Source: Paramacrobiotus richtersi (lineage: Eukaryota > Tardigrada > Eutardigrada > Parachela > Macrobiotidae). From it: a stretch of DNA of 27,667 nt. A program made the position numbers and the translations under genes. The number at the start of each line of letters is the position of its first letter. Position 1 is the stretch's first letter. Positions 1-10,158 of the stretch are shown here, in pieces. A model generated the notes under the pieces. The model searched no databases and was not told the origin of the DNA. It was given only the letters and a program-made list of their open reading frames with translations. The stretch lies in assembly GCA_034698045.1 (NCBI GenBank), contig JAQGAU010000467.1, positions 1 through 27,667 of the forward strand, given 5' to 3'.

Positions 1-240
1 CTTGTACAATACATCGTTGAAAAAAATATTGAAAATTAATAATACAAATTAGACATGATTTAATTTATTGATTATTTAATTTTCATGTAACTTGTACAAT
101 ATTGAAAATTACTAATAATATTACAAATGATTTTGCTTAATTGATTATTTAATTTACATGTGACTTGTACAATACATCGTTGAAAAAAATATTGAAAATT
201 AATAATACAAATTAGACATGATTTAATTTATTGATTATTT
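1..240. repeat. AT-rich tandem repeat in the first visible intron
   Basis: Bases 1-77 recur without a difference at 164-240, and a diverged copy of the same unit lies between them (91-163), each opening with CTTGTACAATA. The array ends just before the polypyrimidine-poor acceptor TTGTTGTTGTAG at 241-252, so it makes up the visible end of an intron of the alpha2-delta gene. The perfect match of copies 1 and 3 points to recent duplication of a two-unit block. Confidence 0.85.
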
Positions 241-252
241 TTGTTGTTGTAG

Positions 253-3200
253 GCCAAGAAAGGCAGCCTAATCGGTGTCATGGGCATCGACATCAATGTG
301 ACGGATGTCAAAGCAGCGCTAACTCCATACCGGGTAGGTTGGATGTTGCAAAATGTGGAGATGGATTTTATCTAATTAAAAATACGTAGAGAGCCAGGAA
401 TATTTACGATCAAGTCAAATTTCGAAAATTCGAAAATACGACAAAAAAATATTGTGAATGAAGATTGTGAAGACCTGGAAAATTTCGCCTGTGTTAAATC
501 AGATGGAAATTTTTTGCGAAGCAGAAGGATGACAGCAAAATATGCAACCTTGAAGCTAAAAAAAATTCAAATTAAGTTTTAAATTAAAATTAATTCTATA
601 GATTCAATTCAAATTTAAAATAAATTAATTCAGTTCAAATTTAGTTCACATTTTAATTGAATTAATTAAATTCAAATTAATTTCTATAGATTGCAGGCAA
701 ACTTAGAAAATTAAAAGTACTCTTTAAGGAAACTGAAAAGTGCAAGCAGCTGGACAATGAAGAAAGTAGTAGAGCGATATGATATTTTTTGGTTGTTTTT
801 TCAATGTTTAAAATCTTGTGTGTGTAGTGATCCAAGCGCGGGCTTTTATTGTTGTTGATATGATATTGTACTTAAATTGTTAAAGTTGTTGTTATTATTA
901 AATAATTATATCATAAAACTAGTACGATGGCCTGTTGTAGTGGGGCGCCGGAAGTTACGTGTTCGGGACGAATCACAACGGCCACGTCATGTTCCACCCC
1001 TACTGGAAAGGCATCGTAGGTTACTTTCCTCACAACCAACCGACGTGTTCGCAGAGTGTGAAAAAACCTTCTACAAACAGGTGAAGCAGACCGCCGTGCC
1101 CAAGTACTCGTACAGCGAGATCGACCTCTCCGAAGTCGAGTTCCCGGCGCACAAGGACCAGCCCACCAACGACATGGTAGGTGCAACGCTGGTTAGCCGT
1201 TGCCGGGCTTGCGTACGTGATTTGGGTTTGTCTTGCAGCAGGAGCGCTCCTTCTCGCTACCGGTATGATTACGGCACTCGTGGTGTTTGTATTCTTTGCC
1301 TTTTGTATTGCATTGGCTTTCTTTAAGTTGTTTAGTTCAGCTAAGGATGGTAAACTCAGGCAGTTGAGCTGTGCACAGATTCTGATTAAGTTTTGGCGGT
1401 AAATTACATTTCATATACTTTTTACTTGCTGAAACGCTGTCAGAGTGGGTTTGGCGTGTCGATTGCATGTTAATATGATGCGGTTGTGTTGTGCAGCTGC
1501 GAACGGACATGGTTAATCAGAGGACGGGCCAGCAGACCATGCTTATCCTACGGCAACTGGATCAGCGGGTAAGGTGCTAGTAGACATTATACTGCGGCGG
1601 GAATCTTATTCTGTGCTTTCTGTACATGTTTATCTTATCATAGACACGTGTCTACGTCCGCGAATACACCTACTACTACACGGGCGTCCTGGACACACCC
1701 CTCAGCGTCGGCATCGCCGTGCCGGTGCGGATGGGCCGGCCGAACACGGATCTCTTGCGTGTCGTCGGTCGCACTCCCTGGATCGAGTTCCAACGTAAGA
1801 CACACTCTTTCGTCCTCAATCCGACTACGCTGGAAAGTACGGTGTTGATCAGGACGAAATGTTAATCCGAATACGACGGAATGGCGTCTACACCCGGAGT
1901 GGGCCTACTGCAACGCCACGGTGACGGACGTCCATCATCTCATGGAGATTCTTAAAAAGAACGCGGCCGAGAAGGTGGAGAGTGTCGAAGGGGAGGTGGC
2001 CTTGTCGCCGATTGTCTGTAAGGAACTCCTCAGCCGTTAGTGTTCAGTGTGGTGTATTGTATTGTACTGTGGTGTGTTGTATTGTATTGTATTGAATATT
2101 GTATTGTATTGTATTGTATTGAATATTGTATTGCATTGTGTATTGTATTCTGTATTGTATTGAATATTGTATTGTATTGTATTGTGTATTGTATTGTATT
2201 GCGTATTGTATTGTATTGATCTTGTGTAGGTGATGCGGAACTGGTGGAATCGCTGTTGCTGGACATCCTGGCCACGGAGCCGGTCGTCCAGCAGTGGGCA
2301 ACGCCGGGGGCGCGCGGCTCCTTCGGCGTACCGATTGAGATTGAGACCGTGTTCGTGGCCACCCGCGCCGGACTGACCCGGTATAAGGATCTCCCACAAC
2401 TCCCTCCGGAGCGGGTACAGCCGCCCAGTGGGGATCTGGGGACGGTCGAGTATCTGCGGGTGGAGCGCAGCGACCAGCCGACGGAGGCGGCGCCCAGTGG
2501 CAACGGCACGGAGACGACCACCCCGGCCCCGGAGGAGAAGAAACGGCTCGCGTACGTTCTTACCGGCATTTCCATTCACATTTCTATGAGCCACACACTC
2601 CACTTTAAACTTCAGTAATTATAATAATAAAATAGTTAATTGTTTTATAATAATTTTATAAAAGTTTAATAATAGTACATTAAATAAGTAATGAATGAAG
2701 TAAATAGTAGCAATTAATTTGATTAAAATTTTAATTAAAATAAATAACAAGTTACATAAGCAATAAATTAAATTAAAAATTTTATTTATTTTATTTTTAA
2801 TGGAGCGTTGCTATGTTAGTAATACAGTAGTCGTACAATGGAGCCTAAGACCCAATTAAATAATAAAATAAGTAATAAAATAAATGGTTACTCTGTTGCT
2901 GGGTTAGGCATTTTTTTGAGCTGCACAACAAATCGGTAGAGGAGTCCTTCTACGAGCGGACCGTGTCGAGTGCCAACGACCTGACGATCACCACCCGAAT
3001 CAACGTCAAGGATCCGGGTGAGCGGCGGACCGACCCGGAGGGGGATCTGGACCCCAACGAATCCAGCGTCATGGCCGCCGTGCCGGTGTACATGCCGGCC
3101 AGTCCGCCCAACACCCAGCAGATGGCGCCGGTCGCCATCACCGGGATCATCATCAAGCGGCGGACGATTAAGAATCTCCTCCTGCATCTGTCCACCGAGA

Positions 3201-6200
3201 CGGTCAGTGGGAGCGGGGAGTCAGACGGGTCATATGCTTTTCATAAAAAAATTTACAATAAATAAAGAAAAAAATAAAAATCATGTCAAAAATTGTATAA
3301 AACTGTATAAAACAATTAACTAAAAACTACATGGAAGACAATGAAAAAAAATAAGTAAGCAAACCTGTGTAGAAATTATTTATTATTATAGGGGAAAAAA
3401 TTAAATTTTTAATAAATAAATACAGTGTGTTCATTTATTAAAAATTGAGGTTTTTCCGTTATAAAATTATTGCATAATTGAAAAAATAAAACAATAATGC
3501 AAATTACACAATGAAAATATATAGAAGAATTATATCGCAGTCAAAAATTTAAAAAAATTCCAATAGCCAAGGGTTTGACTATTGTAGTGTTATAATAATA
3601 ATAAAAATTGCGGTTGCAGTGCTTATTCGGAGGCACCGGCAAATCCCCCGCGTCCTCCTCCAGCTGTCGCTCCTGCCACCACCCGGCTGTCACTTGCTAC
3701 CTGATCGATGAGAGCGGGTATGTCGTGGTCAGTACCCGCGCCCAGGACGATCGGGGGCGGTTCTTTGGGATGCTGCACGGCGAGGTGATGATGGAGTTGG
3801 TCAAGCGGAATATCAGCCAACGGTACATTGTTCTCTACCGTATTGTGTTCAGTGGTGTGTCGAGGGTTTGTGATTGCAGGTACAAGCTGTACGATTATCA
3901 GGGCATGTGCAATAAGGGCAACAACAAGGCCAATGCCGACAGCGCGGGGAGTGTGCTGCGCTCGTTGGTGGGCGGGGTGCTGCACGCGGGACGGGTGATG
4001 CTTGGACAAGTGTTGATGTAAGCGGGTTAAAAATGTTTAAAAAAATTAAACTGAAAAAGAAATTATAAAAAAATTAAAAAAGAATAAAATAAATGAAAAA
4101 ATTTGGGAAAAATTTAAACCGGGTGCGAATTCGTTTAGCCGATTTAAAATCGTTCGTAAAAAATAAAAAAAATTAAGCGTAAAAAATTGTTTAGTTTTTT
4201 GTTTTAAATTATTGGTTTTTTTCCGCTGTTTGTTTTCGCATTTGTTACCAAAATTTTTTTGAATCGGTTACATCAATTTACATCCGCTTAACATTATTCA
4301 TTTGGTTTTTATTGTTTTTAGTTCATTTTTTATTTTGTTTTACAAAACTTTAAGTGGGTGTTAACTGATGTACGCGATTTAAAAACGTTGGTAAAAATGT
4401 ACACTTAAAAATAAAAACCAAAAATAATAATTTAAAAAAAATTAAGAATAAATTAAAGAAGAAAAAACAATAAAAAACAGTTAATAGAGAAAGAAATTAA
4501 TTAAGAATGCAAGTATAAACTGCGTTTGCATGTAACAGATTTCTGTATACCGTCCTGACGAGCGTGATGCCCACCGCGGGCGACGACCCCCCGTCGGATG
4601 AGATGCTCTTCCAGTACTGGTACAAGGACGACCCGTGTCGCTGGTCGCCGCCCCTGAAGGAGGGCGAGCGGTGGGCGGACCTGGTGGACCCGGACGGCAG
4701 CGACGAGGACGACAACATGACGGTGCTGGCGGCCGGGCCGCCGCCCCGCTGCGTCCGCGAACCGCCCAAGGCGCCGCCCGTCCAGCTGGCTCCGTGCGAC
4801 ATGGAGTACTACCTCTACCATATTGAGTGGACGCAGGTCAAGAGCACCTTTGCGTTTAGCTGTCTGGCCAATTGCACCAAGTAAGACGGGAGTAAAACTG
4901 CCCATTTTTGGGACGATGTGGTTCTATCGAATTTTGTGGATTATTTAAAATAAGAAATTTGAACAATAAATAAAGTAACAATAATTGTTATCATTTTAAA
5001 AAATTAATGTTATTGTTATCAGTAAATAGATGTAATTATAATTATGCTGTAAAAAAAACTATTTAGTTAATTGAAATAAAATGTCATCTAATTAAACAAA
5101 ATTAAATTGCGTCAAATTAAAGATTTCACACTTTACTGTGATTAAATTTAATTAATAAACAAAAGCAAAAATAATTGAATAAAAGTACTTTCTAATGTAA
5201 AAACATTTTATGTGAACCAACTTTCTGTTTTGTAAATAACAGTAATTCTGTTTGTGTGTGCTGATTAATATTTGCTTTAATTTCAATATATTTTTGTTAC
5301 TTTAATATTTATTTTGATTTCAAAATTTGTTTTCATTTTTGTAAATTTTATCGAACTTGTACAACCAAAGCACAATAAAATAAGAATAAGGAAAAAAGAG
5401 AACAGAAGCCATTTACGCACGCACGTAATTCGACGCCACGGAAAAACTTGAATTGACCATGGGTGTGATAAACAGGACGGTGGGCGTGTTCAAAGTGTCG
5501 ACGACCAATCTGCTGCTCGTGGCCATGGACAAGCCGTTGAGCTGTGCGTGTAACGACACCCAGCTGGCCACCACGGCCGTGCCCCTCAGCTACGAGCGCG
5601 AGGGCCCCAGCAGCGAGGGGGAGGGCGAGGACGGGGCGGAGGGCGAGGCGGAGCTGGCGCCCGGGGAGGCCGCCACCACCATGTCGCCCGAGACGCGCCT
5701 GCTAAGGACGAGGCGCTGTTTGAAGTACAATCAGCGGCCGTACCGGCGGAAACCGGCCGACTGCTACTACTACCATCCCGATGTAGGTGGTCATTGAGTC
5801 TGCTTGGTGTAGACAACGAAATATATGCGGTTGTTATACGAATAAATGAGCCAGTAAATATTAGCGGAAGAATAAGCCTAGAAATTGATATTTCAGAATT
5901 TATTTAAATAGAAGTAAAAATAGTAGTAAATAAAAACTAGTAGTAGATAGAAAATAGATCAATAATAATCGGTGATATTTTAGAATTAATTTAAATAAAA
6001 AATTAATAGTTGAAAATAAGAAATAAATCAATAATAATAGGTGATATTTTAGAATTAATGTAAGTAAACAGTTAATAGTAATAAATTAGAAATAAATTAA
6101 AAATAATCGGTAATAATTAAATAATGCATTCAGTAGAACCCTACAAAGAAATTTAATAAAAGAAGGGATTTCTGCCCTTAATTCTTACATAAACAGCAAG

Positions 6201-6571
6201 TAATAATTCAATGAATATATGATGCAGCTGAAATGAGAAATTGAATTAATGTGAACTTGATCGTAATGCAATACGCATCGAACGATGTCATTCCGTCATA
6301 CGTGTAAGTGCACTGGTACCGTGTACACAAAATGAACAGTACTAATAATTGTCAAAATAATCAGAAAAAATTAAACTGAGTCGTAAAAAAATTAAATAAA
6401 AAATCGAATTAATTAAGATATCGATCGAATGATAGATATTTGAAGGTTGTTTGTTGGCAGGAGGATTCGAGTGACTGCGGTCTGGGCGGGATGGATCTGA
6501 GCGGTAGCGGCCGTGCGGCGGGTGGCTGGCTGCTGGTCCTCGTTATCGTGGTCGGAGAAATCATCTTTTGA
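253..6571 (+). CDS. CACNA2D3: Voltage-gated calcium channel alpha2-delta subunit (alpha2-delta-3-like), 3' part, 13 exons
   Basis: This is the C-terminal 800 codons or so of the extracellular, membrane-anchored subunit that traffics and tunes voltage-gated calcium channels. The exons I place are 253-333, 941-1015, 1057-1176, 1497-1568, 1644-1794, 1853-2035, 2230-2551, 2908-3202, 3620-3822, 3880-4017, 4539-4880, 5476-5782 and 6461-6571. All phases agree. Family landmarks appear in order: GVMGIDINVTD and HNGHVMFHP of the Cache region, YSEIDLSEVEF, YYYTGVLDTPLSVGIAVP, HPEWAYCNATVTD, TCYLIDESGYVVVS, YKLYDYQGMC, and the tail RRKPADCYYYHPDEDSSDCG. The last exon ends in a small-residue stretch and hydrophobic run (GWLLVLVIVVGEIIF), which fits a GPI-anchor signal, as known for this family. 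Acidic inserts in exons 11-12 are not in the vertebrate proteins as I recall them. The VWA domain and signal peptide lie off the left edge. The exon 2/3 junction is uncertain. Confidence 0.95.
2054..2218 (+). repeat. ATTGT pentanucleotide repeat filling an intron
   Basis: Most of the intron 2036-2229 is an imperfect array of ATTGT units interrupted by GAAT, GCGT and CTGT variants. It abuts the acceptor CTTGTGTAG. Its repeated content produces long open frames of Asn-Thr-Ile-Gln type on the minus strand, which are not genes. Confidence 0.95.
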
Positions 6572-6688
6572 CGGTCCGTGGCCACACTATGTCTTTCTTT
6601 ACTGTTGGTGTGGTGCGGAAACTGGTATTGCATGTGCTCACTCTCTTCCCCTTGTCAAATCAGCCCGGTATTAGTTTGTGCGCGGAGG

Positions 6689-6694
6689 AATAAA
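6689..6694 (+). terminator. Polyadenylation signal of the alpha2-delta gene
   Basis: AATAAA lies 118 bases after the TGA of the last exon and is the first such hexamer downstream. It probably ends the transcript near 6.71 kb, where a T-rich stretch follows. Confidence 0.6.
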
Positions 6695-7312
6695 TAGATT
6701 AATATTTTGCTGGCACTTTTGCACTGGTTAACCCGGTGACCTTTTACTTGGCGTTTTACTGATTTTTATCCCGGTATTAAGAATGGATGTAGTTCCTACA
6801 TACATAATGGATTGTTGTGGGATGTTCCTAAGAAATAAATGATGAATAAAATAACTACTGGATATAAACAGTAATGAATCAACAAAAACTCCCGATAACA
6901 AAAACAAAATCAATGTCTTATCGATTAAAAAAAATAAAAAATGTGAATAGTGGAGCAGGAAGACCTAGGAAAATGTGTATCATACTGATTATAATTAATG
7001 ACAGTAAAAGAACCAGAATTACACTAATTACTTATACATATACATGGATATATGTGTAATACAAAAATTGATTGATATGTGCATGTTTGTACTCTACAAG
7101 CTTCTACATAGACAACAAGTAGCGAACAGATGAGAAATATGCTACTATCGAGTTCAGTAGAAGTACGGCGGAAATACAATCGTCATTAATAATTACACTT
7201 ATCAGCAGCGATCAGTATGTTGTCGATGGCAGTTTTATTTATTTTTTATTACGGACAGACGCCATGATAGAAACTAGAAACAATCGTTGTCGTCCGAATC
7301 GTGACAGCATTA
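6695..7312. other. Intergenic spacer between two convergent genes
   Basis: I see no coding stretch, RNA gene or repeat here. Short open frames (for example at 6728-6913 and 6874-7059) have Lys/Ile/Asn-rich content typical of AT-rich non-coding DNA. It separates the 3' ends of the alpha2-delta gene (plus) and the thioredoxin-like gene (minus). Confidence 0.6.
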
Positions 7313-7318
7313 TTTATT
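7313..7318 (-). terminator. Candidate polyadenylation signal of the thioredoxin-like gene
   Basis: Read on the minus strand this is AATAAA, about 140 bases past the stop codon of the thioredoxin-like gene. A further A/T-rich run on the same strand lies near 7231-7250. Confidence 0.5.
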
Positions 7319-7459
7319 TACATGGGAAACCTTCAACTTGAACATTGAGATCCGAAAAGCATACAATACAAAAAGTACAAATCAGTGGTTTTGGCAGTAC
7401 TGTGGCGTACATGAAGCTAACTATTGCGTTTCCGACAATACACGTGTATGTATCCACGG

Positions 7460-7915
7460 TCATAGCTCTGTCCGACCATCACTGCACTCCGTCGGTTGTT
7501 CCGTCTTCCCTCGGACCCACTCGACAATATCCTCCACTTGGCGACCTCCAGAATAATCTTCCGGATGTTTTTTTCTCCCCGGTGCAAAGTACATCAGATG
7601 CGGATACTTCCATACACCGAACTTAATCGCGAACCTCTTGCTTTCCGGTTTCTCGCCTCCCCAATCGTACACTCCGAAGCGCACACCGGAATCTCGCAGT
7701 TCTTCGGCCGCTTGCGCCCAGATAGGAGTGAAGAGTTTGGCGTGCCCGTCCCAGTAGGCGAAGAAGTTGACCATCCACGGGTCGCGGCTGTCGAGGACGA
7801 CATGCTGAAAGTTCTGGTCGTCAAGGAGAACGACTGACGGACTACTGGAGATGGCGGTCTGACTGGATGAAAGGAGAATAGCTGCCGAAACGATGTACAC
7901 TGCGCAGGCAAACAT
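7460..7915 (-). CDS. Redox-inactive PDI-like (P5/PDIA6-type) single thioredoxin-domain protein, ER or secreted
   Basis: The product is 151 residues in one exon. Residues 1-25 form a signal peptide (VYIVSAAILLSSSQTAIS core). Residues 28-135 are one thioredoxin fold: the strand PWMVNFFAYW, the active-site position WDGHAK (55-60) where protein disulfide isomerases have WCGHCK, helix FTPIWAQAAEEL, the cis-proline at YPH (104-106), and HPEDYSGGR (117-125), which resembles the PEDYQGGR of PDIA6/P5. Both catalytic cysteines are replaced (Asp56, Ala59), so it cannot do dithiol exchange. The only cysteine after the signal is Cys144 near the C-terminus. The end RTEL resembles variant ER-retention tetrapeptides such as HTEL. 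Full P5 proteins have two such domains and about 440 residues, so this is a single-domain derivative. A chaperone or binding role is inferred, not shown. Confidence 0.85.
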   Translation of the reverse strand: MFACAVYIVSAAILLSSSQTAISSSPSVVLLDDQNFQHVVLDSRDPWMVNFFAYWDGHAKLFTPIWAQAAEELRDSGVRFGVYDWGGEKPESKRFAIKFGVWKYPHLMYFAPGRKKHPEDYSGGRQVEDIVEWVRGKTEQPTECSDGRTEL

Positions 7916-8173
7916 AGTTAGTTGTTACGATGACGTATCGAAGCATCACCACTTGGCATTTCGCATGTCACATCACAGTCAGTCCACATCAAAATATCGT
8001 ACAGTAGTTCTGGCTATTGTTGTGCCGCTTCCGACAAAAGCAGTGCATACGTTAGTTACTTTCAAGCACTTTTAACACATTCCAGATCCCGAAATTAATA
8101 CAAATTGTGGATTATCGTATATCATTTACATAGCACAGGTTCTACTGCTGGTTGAAATAAATGACTTCCTTAC

Positions 8174-8351
8174 CAGTAGACTGCTGCAGCTTGAAGAATA
8201 CAGATTTCACACCACCATGACAAGTACAGTCTCGCATTATGAGGATGCCGCTGCCACGTGGCAGCACTTGATTAGCTATCTGGATATCACTATTCAGCGT
8301 ATGAGTGGGTGTACGTAGTGAGGATAACAATACTGTCTGTACAAAGACCAT
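8174..8351 (-). CDS. Possible isolated exon, unknown product
   Basis: A minus-strand frame opens with ATG at 8351 and runs to a very good donor (CTACTG/GTAAGG, break after 8174) in phase 1. The encoded segment is mildly hydrophobic at its start (MVFVQTVLLSSL), then contains ILIMRDCTCHGG. I do not recognise it. No matching acceptor or second exon is clear before the thioredoxin-like gene begins at 7915. It may be chance. Confidence 0.2.
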
Positions 8352-8936
8352 TAATGATTCCTTGCTGTTTTTTCCATTCTATATAACGTCTGTATGAGAT
8401 GAATGTCGGTATAAACGCGGGTTTAAAAAATACCGTAGTTTAAAACCATTTTATCTGTAACAGGCAAAGCCATTGACAATAGAAAAGTGCTTGCGCTGGG
8501 ACCGCTAAATTAAAGGTGCTCACAAAATTTAAAACCATTGTTTTCATGTTACACTTGGTATAGTCGGCAGTAAAAAGAAATGCACTTTATGTATATACAT
8601 ATGTAGAGCCGCATGTAATTGCATGACAATACAAACGGTTCAGATCTCACAGTTTGAAATGCCGGTAATAAAAGACAGCCCTTTCTTCTAATTGTACAGT
8701 CGTTTCGGCGTTTCCCTCCTGCGTTTGTCACGTGGCATGCACTTGAGACAATATGTCGTCGGACCGCATTAGTAAACGCTACGAAATGGGTATATCTGCA
8801 ACACAGGCACCATGCTCAGCGAGTAATAAAATATCCTTCACAAACAACACTTCCTCATGCGGATCTCCGACCGATCATTCACTAGCTAGTTTGGAACGGA
8901 CGTCAGCTTTACACTGCTGTCCAACACTCCACAACA
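8352..8936. other. Spacer upstream of the thyroglobulin-domain gene
   Basis: No gene is supported here. The stretch holds a short TATA-like AT run (TATGTATATACATATG near 8587-8602) and a repeated TTTAAAACCATT motif (about 8440 and 8530). It must contain the promoter of the gene starting at 8937, but I cannot fix its site. Confidence 0.5.
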
Positions 8937-9551
8937 ATGTTGGTCCAAAGCTGTTTGTTGTGGCTGGTCATCATACAATGCGCCGACTGGTCATTCGGAC
9001 ATAAAGCCGCTGTGAAAATGGTTCTCACCCACCGTTGCTTGGAACACAAGCGAATGACCTTACCTAACGGACAGTCCACGAAAGGATACAATAACGTCCT
9101 GGATTGTGGTTGCGAGAAGGCGCGGGCACAAGCCGAGGTCGTTCCTTACCGTAAGCGACACATAACAAACTGATTCTGTATAATTAGATGGGAAAACTAG
9201 TTCTTTAGCATATCCGCGGTTTTTTTAATATTGCGTTGTAGTTCTGTGACTGTAGGAAATGCTGCTGCTTTGAGTATTCTAGAGTTTCCGTGTGATTCTC
9301 TTTGGTTTCCGCGTCTGAAGGCAATCCGCGTATTAAGTTGGAATGTAATAGTTTCTCGAAGGTTTACATGTTTAATTGATGCTGTTACAGGTCCCAATTC
9401 ATACATGCCCCAATGCATTGAGGATGGTAAATGGTCCACACTCCAAAGCGACGGACTGAACTTTTGGTGTGTGAATGGTGAGACCGGAAGTGCCACCACC
9501 CGTCCGCTTACTCAGGCGTCTATCAATGAGCTTCCCTGCTATGGAACGTAA
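8937..9551 (+). CDS. Secreted thyroglobulin type-1 domain protein, two exons
   Basis: Exons 8937-9150 and 9391-9551, with a 240-base GTAAGC...ACAG intron in phase 1, give 124 residues. Residues 1-21 are a signal peptide (LLWLVIIQCADWSFG). A short cysteine-containing region follows, then one thyroglobulin type-1 domain: CEKARAQAE (59-67), YMPQCIEDGKW (76-86), LQSDGLNFWCVN (89-100), TTRP (107-110) and LPC (119-121). Such domains often inhibit cysteine proteases (thyropins) or bind growth factors. The canonical domain has six cysteines in QC and CWC contexts. Here the QC cysteine is Ser91 and the first cysteine of CWC is Phe96, so the C3-C4 pair is missing while C1-C2 and C5-C6 remain. Two extra cysteines (34, 57) precede the domain. 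The reading frame continues exactly across the splice, which supports the model. Confidence 0.85.
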
Positions 9552-9881
9552 CCTGCTTTTTCCACATTTTTAACGTCTCTCTTCGCGTTTCCTGTTACTT
9601 TCGTTGTTTGCAAACGATAGGTGTGCTTCATCAAGCATACTGCTTTCGTGATCGCTCTTAAACACCGTACAGAAAACTGATGCGCTGCATTTAAAAAACC
9701 GCTTAGTCATTTAGATCGACAGCCATTCTGTTGATTATTAGCGAGAACACTAGAATCAACGCGGTAATCAGTGTGTGTCACCGAGTGATTGTTATATATT
9801 GTTTACCGAATACTCTTTGAAATCATTGTATTCTCGATTCGATAGATTCGTGATAAGTAACATGCACAGTGATAAGCGGTT

Positions 9882-9919
9882 TATAAACGGAACATATACA
9901 TGAGTGCTGCTACAATCAG
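9882..9919 (+). promoter_or_regulatory. Core promoter of membrane gene A (TATA box and initiator)
   Basis: TATAAA at 9882-9887 is followed about 34 bases on by ACAATCAG (initiator-like TCAG, 9916-9919). The same arrangement survives in the duplicated copy upstream of gene B (16921-16960), while the sequence around it has diverged. The start codon is 240 bases further on. A branch-site-like TTAACTACTAAC before ACAG near 9975 suggests a possible 5'-leader intron. Confidence 0.55.
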
Positions 9920-10158
9920 CCTGTGTCCGGGGCCAAGTACAACTGCACCAGAATTATCAGCTTAACTACTAACACAGTCTTGTGCATGTTACAGTATGGT
10001 TTACATTCTCTTGAAGAATTCGCGATGGTACTTTGTATCACATCACTAAGAACAGCGCTCTGAATTACTGAACGTTATTACGCGCAAAGTAGCACCACAC
10101 GTTGTGATGCAATGTTCTGAACCTGGGCTCCTTCAGAATAACATGTTCCGCTGAAATA

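Noticed and set aside
1-240. CRISPR-like regular repeats
   Set aside because: The spacing is irregular, the units are AT-rich intron sequence in an animal gene, and there are no unique spacers or cas genes.
877-1326. A 149-codon plus-strand open frame starting in an intron
   Set aside because: It reads two alpha2-delta exons in part, the first in the wrong frame, and runs through intron sequence. The family motifs appear only with splicing.
2030-2603. Long minus-strand open frames rich in Asn, Thr, Ile, Gln and Tyr
   Set aside because: They are made by the ATTGT repeat and the antisense of a GC-rich alpha2-delta exon.
8549-8731. Small minus-strand frame with a Tyr/Cys/Ile-rich end
   Set aside because: It shows composition typical of AT-rich non-coding DNA and no start context, domain or splice site pattern.
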